DNA of 64,000 nt from assembly GCF_901542415.1 (NCBI RefSeq), contig NZ_CABEHV010000004.1, forward strand, positions 1,843,501 through 1,907,500, read 5' to 3'. Made by a program: the position numbers and the translations under genes. The DNA is from Streptococcus mitis. Its GTDB lineage: Bacteria > Bacillota > Bacilli > Lactobacillales > Streptococcaceae. Positions 57,384-64,000 of the stretch are shown in pieces. The notes under the pieces were generated by a model, which saw nothing but the letters and a program-made list of their open reading frames with translations, had not been told where the DNA came from and searched no databases. How positions within the stretch are numbered: the stretch's first letter is position 1; every line of letters starts with the position of its first letter.

Positions 57384-59363
57384 ATGAAAACAAGGAAAGT
57401 ATTGGCTCTTGCGGGAGTCACTTTATTAGCAGCTGGTGTCTTAGCGGCTTGTTCTGGTGGTTCTGCTACTAAAGGTGAGCAGACTTTTGCATTTACCTAC
57501 GAGACAGACCCAGATAATCTCAACTATTTGACAACCAGCAAGGCAGCTACTTCAAACATTACTAGTAACGTCATTGATGGATTGCTTGAAAATGACCGTT
57601 ATGGGAATCTTGTTCCCTCTATGGCAGAGGACTGGTCAGTTTCTAAAGATGGTTTGACCTACACTTATAAGATTCGTCAGGATGCCAAGTGGTACACATC
57701 TGAAGGGGAAGAATATGCTCCTGTCAAGGCTCAAGACTTTGTAACAGGTCTTAAATATGCAACAGATAAGAAATCACAAGCTCTTTACTTGGTACAGGAT
57801 TCAATCAAGGGGCTGGATGCTTATGCTAAGGGAGAAAATAAAGATTTTTCTCAAGTTGGAATTAAAGCCCTTGACGATCAAACAGTCCAATACACTTTGA
57901 ACAAACCTGAAAGTTTTTGGAATTCTAAAACAACAATGGGTGTCTTGGCACCAGTTAATGAAGAGTTTTTGAACTCAAAAGGGGATGATTTTGCTAAAGC
58001 GACAGATCCAAGCAGTATCTTGTATAATGGTCCTTATTTGTTAAAATCTCTTGTGGCTAAATCTTCCGTTGAATTTGCAAAAAACCCTAACTACTGGGAT
58101 AAAGATAATGTTCATGTTGATAAGATAAAATTGTCATTCTGGGATGGTCAAGATACCAGCAAACCTGCGGAAAACTTTAAAGATGGTAGTCTTACAGCAG
58201 CCAGACTTTATCCTACAAATGCAAGTTTTGCAGAACTTGAAAAAACGATGAAGGACAATATTGTCTATACCCAACAAGACTCTACGACTTATCTAGTTGG
58301 TACAAATATTGATCGTCAGTCCTATAAATATACTTCTAAGACTAGTGACGAACAAAAGACATCTACTAAAAAGGCTCTCTTAAACAAGGATTTCCGTCAG
58401 GCTATTGCCTTTGGTTTTGATCGTACGGCCTATGCTTCACAAGTGAACGGTGCCAGTGGTGCAAGCAAAATTTTGCGTAATCTCTTTGTGCCACCAACAT
58501 TTGTTCAAGCAGATGGGAAAAACTTTGGCGATATGGTCAAAGAAAAATTAGTAACCTATGGGGATGAATGGAAGGATGTTAATCTGGCCGATGCCCAAGA
58601 TGGTCTCTACAATCCTGAAAAAGCCAAGGCCGAATTTGCTAAGGCTAAGTCAGCTTTACAGGCAGAAGGCGTGACTTTCCCAATTCACCTAGACATGCCT
58701 GTTGATCAGACAGCAACTACAAAAGTTCAACGTGTTCAATCTTTCAAACAATCGGTTGAAGAAACCTTGGGTACAGATAATGTCGTAATTGATATTCAAC
58801 AACTACAAAAAGATGAAGTCTTGAATATTACCTACTTTGCTGAAACAGCAGCTGGGGAAGATTGGGATATTTCAGATAATGTTGGTTGGTCTCCAGACTT
58901 TGCGGATCCATCTACTTACCTCGATATTATCAAACCATCAGTTGGTGAAAACACTAAAACCTACTTTGGCTTTGATTCTGGTACAGATAATGCTGCAGCT
59001 AAGAAGGTTGGTCTGAACGACTATGAGAAATTGGTAACTGAAGCTGGAAATGAGACAATAGATGTAGCAAAACGTTATGATAAGTATGCTACAGCCCAAG
59101 CTTGGTTGACAGATAGTGCCTTGATTATTCCAACAACATCACTCACTGGTCGCCCAATCTTGTCTAAGATGGTACCATTTACGATGCCGTTTGCCTTCTC
59201 TGGTAACAAGGGGACAAGCGATCCGCTCCTATACAAATACTTGGAACTTCAAGACAAGGCAGTCACTGTGGATGAATACCAAAAAGCTCAAGATAAATGG
59301 ATGAAAGAAAAAGAAGAATCCAATAAAAAAGCGCAAGAAGAACTTGCAAAACATGTGAAATAA
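57384..59363 (+). CDS. aliA: Oligopeptide-binding lipoprotein AliA
   Basis: 659 aa from ATG 57384 (AAAGGAG at 57371-57377); an in-frame ATG at 57357 overlaps the promoter and is rejected. Lipobox LAAC with lipidated Cys24, then an SBP_bac_5 domain. It delivers peptides to the Ami permease. It marks the right border of the capsule locus, as in pneumococcus, and is paralogous to the gene at 35248. Confidence 0.96.
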   Translation: MKTRKVLALAGVTLLAAGVLAACSGGSATKGEQTFAFTYETDPDNLNYLTTSKAATSNITSNVIDGLLENDRYGNLVPSMAEDWSVSKDGLTYTYKIRQDAKWYTSEGEEYAPVKAQDFVTGLKYATDKKSQALYLVQDSIKGLDAYAKGENKDFSQVGIKALDDQTVQYTLNKPESFWNSKTTMGVLAPVNEEFLNSKGDDFAKATDPSSILYNGPYLLKSLVAKSSVEFAKNPNYWDKDNVHVDKIKLSFWDGQDTSKPAENFKDGSLTAARLYPTNASFAELEKTMKDNIVYTQQDSTTYLVGTNIDRQSYKYTSKTSDEQKTSTKKALLNKDFRQAIAFGFDRTAYASQVNGASGASKILRNLFVPPTFVQADGKNFGDMVKEKLVTYGDEWKDVNLADAQDGLYNPEKAKAEFAKAKSALQAEGVTFPIHLDMPVDQTATTKVQRVQSFKQSVEETLGTDNVVIDIQQLQKDEVLNITYFAETAAGEDWDISDNVGWSPDFADPSTYLDIIKPSVGENTKTYFGFDSGTDNAAAKKVGLNDYEKLVTEAGNETIDVAKRYDKYATAQAWLTDSALIIPTTSLTGRPILSKMVPFTMPFAFSGNKGTSDPLLYKYLELQDKAVTVDEYQKAQDKWMKEKEESNKKAQEELAKHVK

Positions 59364-59369
59364 GATAAA

Positions 59370-59398
59370 AAGAAGTTAGTTATTCGCTAACTTCTTTT
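59370..59398 (+). terminator. aliA terminator
   Basis: AAGAAGTTAG and CTAACTTCTT pair perfectly, with Ts following. Confidence 0.85.
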
Positions 59399-59463
59399 GG
59401 TTTATCGAAAATGAGTTGAAACCTCTCTTCACTTTCAAAGATTATGAAACTAATTTTTTTGTA

Positions 59464-59497
59464 GAAAAAATCCTGAGTTTTTATTCTCAGGATTTTC
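59464..59497 (-). terminator. pbp1A terminator
   Basis: AAAATCCTGAG and CTCAGGATTTT pair; read leftward the stem ends in a T run just after the pbp1A stop. Confidence 0.85.
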
Positions 59498-59504
59498 TTT
59501 CATC

Positions 59505-61688
59505 TCACTGTTGTGGTTGTTGAACTTGTGGATTTTGTGGCGTTGGTTGTACTGGTTGTGTCGGTTGAACAGCCTGACTAGCTTGTCCTTGATTAGGATC
59601 AGTTGCTGGAGCATTATTGGGTTGTTGACCAACCGTCGTACTTGCCTGTGTAGTTGAACTTTCAGCTGTTGTGCTTGGAGTTTCTACTGTTTGTGTTTGT
59701 TGTGTAGCTGGATTATTCCAAGTGTTCTTAGCACTATTTTGGAAGACGAATTCTCCATTTCGGAATAGGCCGTCTGGCATCGTCCAATCTCCAGGTTGGT
59801 CATCTTCTGATAGATACGATATCATTGAGCGATAAACCTTAGCAGCAACTAGGAAACCATCTCCAACGATTGGAGTTAAACGATTTGAGTAACCAGTCCA
59901 TACAGCCATAGAATACTTACGAGTATAACCTACAAACATTTCATCTGGAGCTACGTAGCCAGTGTTCTTGATATACTTTTCAATTTCGTCGTCAGTATAG
60001 TTAGAAGTACCTGTCTTACCTGCTTGTGGAAGCCATGGTAGGTAAGCACCCCGTCCGGTTCCGTAAGCTAAAACAGTTTTCATCATTTCGGTCATCATAT
60101 AGGCAGTAGTTTCTTTCATAGCTCGTGTACCAGCATCAGAAAATTCTTTTTCACTACCATCACTAAAGACGATTTTATTGATATACATTGGTTTGTGGTA
60201 AATACCACCATTAGCAAAGGCGGCATAAGCAGCAGCCATTTTTTCACTACTTGCACCGTACTGTTTGTTGGATTCAGTTGTGTTACTTGAAATGGCGTTT
60301 GCGTAATGCATGCTTGGATAGTCGATACCAAGACCATTAAGGAAGGTTTTAGCTCTATCTAGACCGACCTTATTCAAAGTCTCAACGGCTGTGACGTTTC
60401 GTGATTGTTGAAGAGCATACTGGATTGTAATGTTTCCAAAGTAGCCATGATCCCAGTTGTAGACTGGAGTATCAGTGCCAGGATAGTTATAAGGAACATC
60501 ATGTACAATAGAAGCAGTAGAGTCATAGACTCCGTATTCTAAAGCGGGAGCATAGTCAGTGATTGGTTTCATAGTAGAACCCCAGTCACGATTGGTTTCA
60601 ACGGCTTGGTTGATTCCGAAAGATACATTACTTGATTGGTGACGTGCCCCTAACTGAGCAATGACTTTACCATTTGTTACATCCACGATAGTGGAAGCTA
60701 CTTGGAGTTCATCATCTGGATAAGCAACGTATTCATCTGTGTTATAAACATCCCAAAGTCTCTGTTGAACATTTTTGTCGACATTAGTATAGACTTCCAT
60801 ACCTGTGGTAAGAAGGTTGTAGCCCGTTTCTTGTTCGACTTGGTCGATTACTTCTTTGAGGTAGTTGTCCATATAGGCTGGGTAACTATTGGCTGACTTC
60901 AAGCTTTGAAGACCGTCAGTGATAGGCGTATTAATAGCTTTTTCGTAATCTTCTGCACTGATATACTTCTGTCCCTTCATTTCTGAAAGTACCAAGTTAC
61001 GACGCTCTAGAGCAGCTTCTGGATGGGAATATGGATCATATTGGTTTGGTGCTTGAGGCATTCCGGCTAGGAGTGCTAACTGTGGCAAGCTTAAATCCTT
61101 CAAGTCTTTTCCATAGTAATTTTCGGCTGCGGTTTGCATTCCATAGTTACCGTTAGACATGTAGACTTTGTTGATGTAGTAGGTCAGGATTTCTTGCTTG
61201 GTTGCTTTTTGCTCTAATTGAACGGCTAGCCAAGCTTCTTGGGCTTTACGTGACAAGGTTTGATCGGCAGTTGAAGTAGAGAAATAAGTTAATTTAATCA
61301 ATTGCTGAGTCAAGGTTGAAGCCCCTTGGAGCCCTCCTTTCCCTTGGAGGTTTCTCAGTGCCGCCCCCATGATACGAATGGTATCAACACCTCTATGATC
61401 AAAGAAACGGTGGTCTTCGATAGACACGATGGCCTTGACCAAGTCAGTAGGAATTTCATTTGCTTGGGCATTTACGCGACGTTCAGATCCAAGGTCAGCA
61501 ATCAGTTCGTTTTTGTTGTCATAAATCTTGCTAGAGGTTGTCGCAACTAATTTACTTTCAGATAAGGCTGGAGCCTTGCTAACAAAGTAGAGGAAGACAC
61601 CTCCACCTAATAGAAATAATGCGATAAATAAGGTAAGAAATGTAATTCCAATATACTTTAAGAATCGCAGAATGGTTTGTTTATTCAT
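59505..61688 (-). CDS. pbp1A: Bifunctional penicillin-binding protein 1A
   Basis: 727 aa. Membrane anchor at about 12-36, GT51 glycosyltransferase ([10 protein letters not shown], about 91-100) and transpeptidase with S371TMK, S429RN and K558TG. The low-complexity tail is rich in Gln, Thr and Pro (about 665-727). Compared with R6 from memory there is one extra residue in the glycosyltransferase domain. SRNVT has Thr where R6 has Pro432, and NTGY (575-578) replaces R6 TSQF574-577, both known resistance-linked changes. Thr of STMK is unchanged. It overlaps recU by 4 bp. Confidence 0.97.
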   Translation of the reverse strand: MNKQTILRFLKYIGITFLTLFIALFLLGGGVFLYFVSKAPALSESKLVATTSSKIYDNKNELIADLGSERRVNAQANEIPTDLVKAIVSIEDHRFFDHRGVDTIRIMGAALRNLQGKGGLQGASTLTQQLIKLTYFSTSTADQTLSRKAQEAWLAVQLEQKATKQEILTYYINKVYMSNGNYGMQTAAENYYGKDLKDLSLPQLALLAGMPQAPNQYDPYSHPEAALERRNLVLSEMKGQKYISAEDYEKAINTPITDGLQSLKSANSYPAYMDNYLKEVIDQVEQETGYNLLTTGMEVYTNVDKNVQQRLWDVYNTDEYVAYPDDELQVASTIVDVTNGKVIAQLGARHQSSNVSFGINQAVETNRDWGSTMKPITDYAPALEYGVYDSTASIVHDVPYNYPGTDTPVYNWDHGYFGNITIQYALQQSRNVTAVETLNKVGLDRAKTFLNGLGIDYPSMHYANAISSNTTESNKQYGASSEKMAAAYAAFANGGIYHKPMYINKIVFSDGSEKEFSDAGTRAMKETTAYMMTEMMKTVLAYGTGRGAYLPWLPQAGKTGTSNYTDDEIEKYIKNTGYVAPDEMFVGYTRKYSMAVWTGYSNRLTPIVGDGFLVAAKVYRSMISYLSEDDQPGDWTMPDGLFRNGEFVFQNSAKNTWNNPATQQTQTVETPSTTAESSTTQASTTVGQQPNNAPATDPNQGQASQAVQPTQPVQPTPQNPQVQQPQQ

Positions 61689-62281
61689 CTTGTTTTACCA
61701 CCTAGTAAATGTTCTTTGATAATATCGAGATAGGGAATTTGAGGGAAAGCTCCTTGCTTTACTAAATATCCGTATTCTTGAATATATCCAAGTGGCATTG
61801 ATTTTTGGCCCTTATCTTGATGATAAAAGCGAATCAAATCAAGTGCCGGCAACAAATAAGTTTCTTGTCGAGAAGAAAAATGAAGCAGTACGAAGCAAAT
61901 GCCCTGCTGTTCTAGAACTTGTTCCATATGTTGAATCTGGTGAAGATGGAAGTTCTTCATTGGGATAGCATTTTTTTGCCGCGTTTCCTTGGCTTCAAAG
62001 TCAATGTAATGTCCTCTATATACGCCAGAGTAATCTGTTGTGGAAGCTTGTCTAAAATAGGCTTCTACAATTTTGGCTCGACTACGTTGAGGATAGTCTA
62101 CTCGAACGATTTGAACAGGCGTTGGCTTTTTATGGATAACTGCCATATCATGCGTCAGATAGTAGTCGTTTGTAGCGTTGATCATCTTTTCAAAAGTCAT
62201 TCCTCGATTTGCGAAATTTTTTGGTTGAGAAATGGATGTTTGGCTTTTTTTTGATGAAATTTTATGAGGATAGTTGACCAT
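61685..62281 (-). CDS. recU: Holliday junction resolvase RecU
   Basis: 198 aa, the family length. It has the [11 protein letters not shown] motif, the catalytic [18 protein letters not shown] region and the HQIQHM segment. It resolves recombination intermediates and is classically paired with the class A PBP gene. It is divergent from ypsA over a 66-bp spacer containing a leftward extended -10 (TGGTATAAT, at 62314-62322 on the complement). Confidence 0.96.
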   Translation of the reverse strand: MVNYPHKISSKKSQTSISQPKNFANRGMTFEKMINATNDYYLTHDMAVIHKKPTPVQIVRVDYPQRSRAKIVEAYFRQASTTDYSGVYRGHYIDFEAKETRQKNAIPMKNFHLHQIQHMEQVLEQQGICFVLLHFSSRQETYLLPALDLIRFYHQDKGQKSMPLGYIQEYGYLVKQGAFPQIPYLDIIKEHLLGGKTR

Positions 62282-62347
62282 ATTTCTCCTTATTGGTACA
62301 ATAACATCACTCTATTATACCATAAAAATAGAAAGAAAGGTGTAAAA

Positions 62348-62875
62348 ATGACTACAGCTTTAATTATGGGATATTCTAGTTTTGACTTGGGTTTGTTTAA
62401 TGAAAAAGATATCAGGTTAAGAATTATAAAGAAAGCCATTCGCCGTGATTTAGAAAGTTTAGCAGAAGAAGGGATTAAATGGCTGGTCTTTACAGGAAAC
62501 TTGGGATTTGAATCTTGGGTGCTTGATGTCGCAAATGAAATGAAAGACGAATATGATTTTAGCCTAGCGACCATTTTTGATTTTGAAACACACGGGGAAA
62601 ATTGGAATGAAGCGAATCAGCTTAAACTTGGCCAATTTAAGCAGGTCGATTTTGTCAAATATGCCTATCCTAAATATGAACATATGGGGCAACTACGAGA
62701 CTACCAACGATTTTTGCTGGAAAATACTGACTTCGCTTATTTTTTCTATGACCCAGAAAATGAGACCAAATTAAAATTTATAGACAATTTGATGAAAAAT
62801 CAGGAAGGTTATCGCATAAAAAGGTTAACGTTTGAAGACTTAAATGAGCTAGCAGAAAATTTTTCTGAAAAGTAA
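62348..62875 (+). CDS. ypsA: YpsA family protein (DUF1273)
   Basis: 175 aa from ATG 62348 (AAAGG site). It has a Rossmann/SLOG-type fold with the start [16 protein letters not shown] and the segment [22 protein letters not shown] domains bind nucleotide-derived ligands. YpsA of Bacillus is linked to cell division, which fits its place before gpsB. Confidence 0.92.
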   Translation: MTTALIMGYSSFDLGLFNEKDIRLRIIKKAIRRDLESLAEEGIKWLVFTGNLGFESWVLDVANEMKDEYDFSLATIFDFETHGENWNEANQLKLGQFKQVDFVKYAYPKYEHMGQLRDYQRFLLENTDFAYFFYDPENETKLKFIDNLMKNQEGYRIKRLTFEDLNELAENFSEK

Positions 62876-62885
62876 GGCTTTGACC

Positions 62886-62915
62886 TTGATTTTTGTTTGC
62901 CTTTTTTTATATAAT
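62886..62915 (+). promoter_or_regulatory. gpsB promoter
   Basis: TTGATT (62886-62891) and TATAAT (62910-62915) are 18 bp apart. Confidence 0.65.
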
Positions 62916-62947
62916 AATACTATTAGAAACCGAGAATGGAGAGAGAG

Positions 62948-63277
62948 ATGGCAAGTATTATTTTTTCAGCAAAAGATATTTTTGAGCAAGAGTTTGGACG
63001 TGAAGTTCGTGGATATAGTAAGGTTGAAGTTGATGAATTTTTGGACGATGTCATCAAGGACTACGAAACTTATGCTGCCTTAGTCAAGTCTCTCCGTCAA
63101 GAAATTGCAGAGTTGAAGGAAGAATTGTCTCGCAAACCTGAATCTGCAACGGTTCAAGCAGAACCACTTGAAATGACAGCTACAACTTCTATGACGAATT
63201 TTGATATTTTGAAACGACTAAATCGTCTTGAGAAAGAAGTGTTTGGTAAACAAATTTTGGATAACTCTGATTTATAA
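62948..63277 (+). CDS. gpsB: Cell division regulator GpsB
   Basis: 109 aa from ATG 62948 ([20 protein letters not shown]); the ATG at 62936 would merely extend into the ribosome-binding site. A DivIVA-like N-terminal coiled coil (about 5-65) and a C-terminal trimerisation segment ([17 protein letters not shown]) are present. It balances septal and peripheral wall synthesis by docking PBPs and MreC. Confidence 0.96.
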   Translation: MASIIFSAKDIFEQEFGREVRGYSKVEVDEFLDDVIKDYETYAALVKSLRQEIAELKEELSRKPESATVQAEPLEMTATTSMTNFDILKRLNRLEKEVFGKQILDNSDL

Positions 63278-63297
63278 GTATAAGAGTTTATTTGAAA

Positions 63298-63694
63298 AGT
63301 GCAATTTTTGGATAATCGCGTGAGGAGAATTTCTTTTCATGAGGAAAGTCCATGCTAGCACAGGCTGTGATGCCTGTAGTGTTTGTGCTAGGCGAAACCA
63401 TAAGCCTAGGGACGAGAAATCGTTACGGCAGTTGAAATGGCTAAGTCCTTGGATAGGCCAGAGTAGGCTTGAAAGTGCCACAGTGACGGAGTCTTTCTGG
63501 AAACAGAGAGAGTGGAACGCGGTAAACCCCTCAAGCTAGCAACCCAAATTTCGGTCGGGGCATGGAGTACACGGAAACGAACGTAGTACTCTGACTGCTA
63601 TCAGCTGTAAGTTGTTAGTGGTAGACAGATGATTATCGAAGGGAGTGGTCCTAGTCACTTCTGGAACAAAACATGGCTTATAGAAAATTGCATA
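63298..63694 (+). ncRNA. rnpB: RNase P RNA, type B
   Basis: The universal GAGGAAAGTCC core (about 63342-63352), the AGAGTGGAACGCGGTAAACC region and the closing pairing of GCAATTTT (63301-63308) with AAAATTGC (63684-63691) identify the catalytic RNA of RNase P. It processes tRNA 5' ends. Ends are approximate to a few bases. Confidence 0.95.
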
Positions 63695-63702
63695 TAGGTT
63701 GG

Positions 63703-63733
63703 GGCTGAGAAAACTTTCTCAACCTCATTTTTT
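63703..63733 (+). terminator. rnpB terminator
   Basis: GGCTGAGAAA and TTTCTCAACC form a hairpin around AC, followed by a T run. Confidence 0.8.
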
Positions 63734-63769
63734 AAAGTGGACATACAGAAAGGTCTTATAAGACTGAAA

Positions 63770-64000
63770 ATGAAAAAAGAATTTAATTTAATCGCTACTG
63801 CTGCAGCTGGTCTTGAGGCTGTCGTTGGTCGTGAAGTGCGAGAGTTGGGCTACGATTGTCAAGTTGAAAATGGCCGTGTTCGTTTTCAAGGAGATGCGAA
63901 AGCCATCATCGAAACCAACCTCTGGCTTCGAGCGGCAGACCGTATCAAGATTATCGTAGGAACTTTCCCAGCTAAGACTTTTGAAGAGCTCTTTCAGGGA
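63770..64000 (+). CDS. THUMP-domain rRNA methyltransferase, 5' part
   Basis: 77 codons are present before the window ends. The start MKKEFNLIATAAAGLEAVVGREVRELG and the following region (FQGDAKAIIETNLWLRAADRI) match the N-terminal ferredoxin-like/THUMP part of RlmL/YpsC class I methyltransferases, which modify guanine in 23S rRNA. Its position after gpsB-rnpB is as in pneumococcus. Confidence 0.9.
   Translation, partial: MKKEFNLIATAAAGLEAVVGREVRELGYDCQVENGRVRFQGDAKAIIETNLWLRAADRIKIIVGTFPAKTFEELFQG

Noticed and set aside
59509..59720. Repetitive Gln/Thr/Pro-coding DNA as a non-coding repeat
   Set aside because: It is the low-complexity C-terminal tail of PBP1A in frame.
63339..63539. 66-codon ORF
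   Set aside because: It lies wholly inside the RNase P RNA gene.

Overview
The window comes from a Mitis-group Streptococcus, close to S. pneumoniae / S. mitis. The order rsmH-ftsL-pbp2X-mraY, clpL, luxS, (DUF1846), dexB, capsule operon, aliA, pbp1A-recU, ypsA-gpsB-rnpB-rlmL-like is the pneumococcal dexB/aliA neighbourhood. Two RUP-type 105-bp repeats, A+T-rich DNA and TTGACA/TATAAT promoters with TGn extensions fit. The capsule genes look more like a commensal receptor-polysaccharide type than a common pneumococcal serotype, so S. mitis or a relative is the better guess. Species cannot be fixed from this sequence alone.

Layout. 1-3.5 kb: accessory island with a leftward trio of small unknown genes, a divergent XRE regulator, a VbhA/Fic toxin-antitoxin pair and two long perfect palindromes. 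3.5-13.4 kb: a complete carbohydrate locus with a YesMN-type two-component system facing a CUT1 ABC transporter, a DUF624 membrane protein and a GH31 glycosidase; its substrate is unknown. 13.4-15.6 kb: a POT peptide transporter bracketed by near-identical RUP copies, next to a solo IS30-type end. 15.7-18.5 kb: an HdiR-UmuC SOS-like mutagenesis cassette. 18.6-20.9 kb: a leftward operon of XRE regulator, three small membrane proteins (two DUF3278 paralogues) and glutathione peroxidase. 20.9-22.4 kb: an IS30-family element inserted just upstream of the division/peptidoglycan operon rsmH-ftsL-pbp2X-mraY. 27-29.5 kb: CtsR-controlled clpL with a 29-codon leader ORF. 29.5-33.3 kb: luxS and a DUF1846 gene separated by an IS1182-family element.

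33.4-59.4 kb: dexB (cre over its -35), an AliB-like lipoprotein gene, then the capsule operon wzg-wzh-wzd-wze-wchA-wchF, five further transferases, an O-acetyltransferase, wzy, wzx, glf and rmlACBD, followed by aliA. The gene content predicts a Wzy-dependent glycan built on Glc-1-P with rhamnose, galactofuranose, a sugar-phosphate (Stealth) linkage and O-acetylation, up to a heptasaccharide repeat. 59.5-64 kb: pbp1A-recU, ypsA, gpsB, rnpB (RNase P RNA) and the start of a THUMP-domain rRNA methyltransferase. Both PBP genes flanking the capsule carry residues known from beta-lactam-resistant pneumococci, although the same residues can be natural in commensals.

All family assignments are by motif recognition and memory of homologues; no database search was run.
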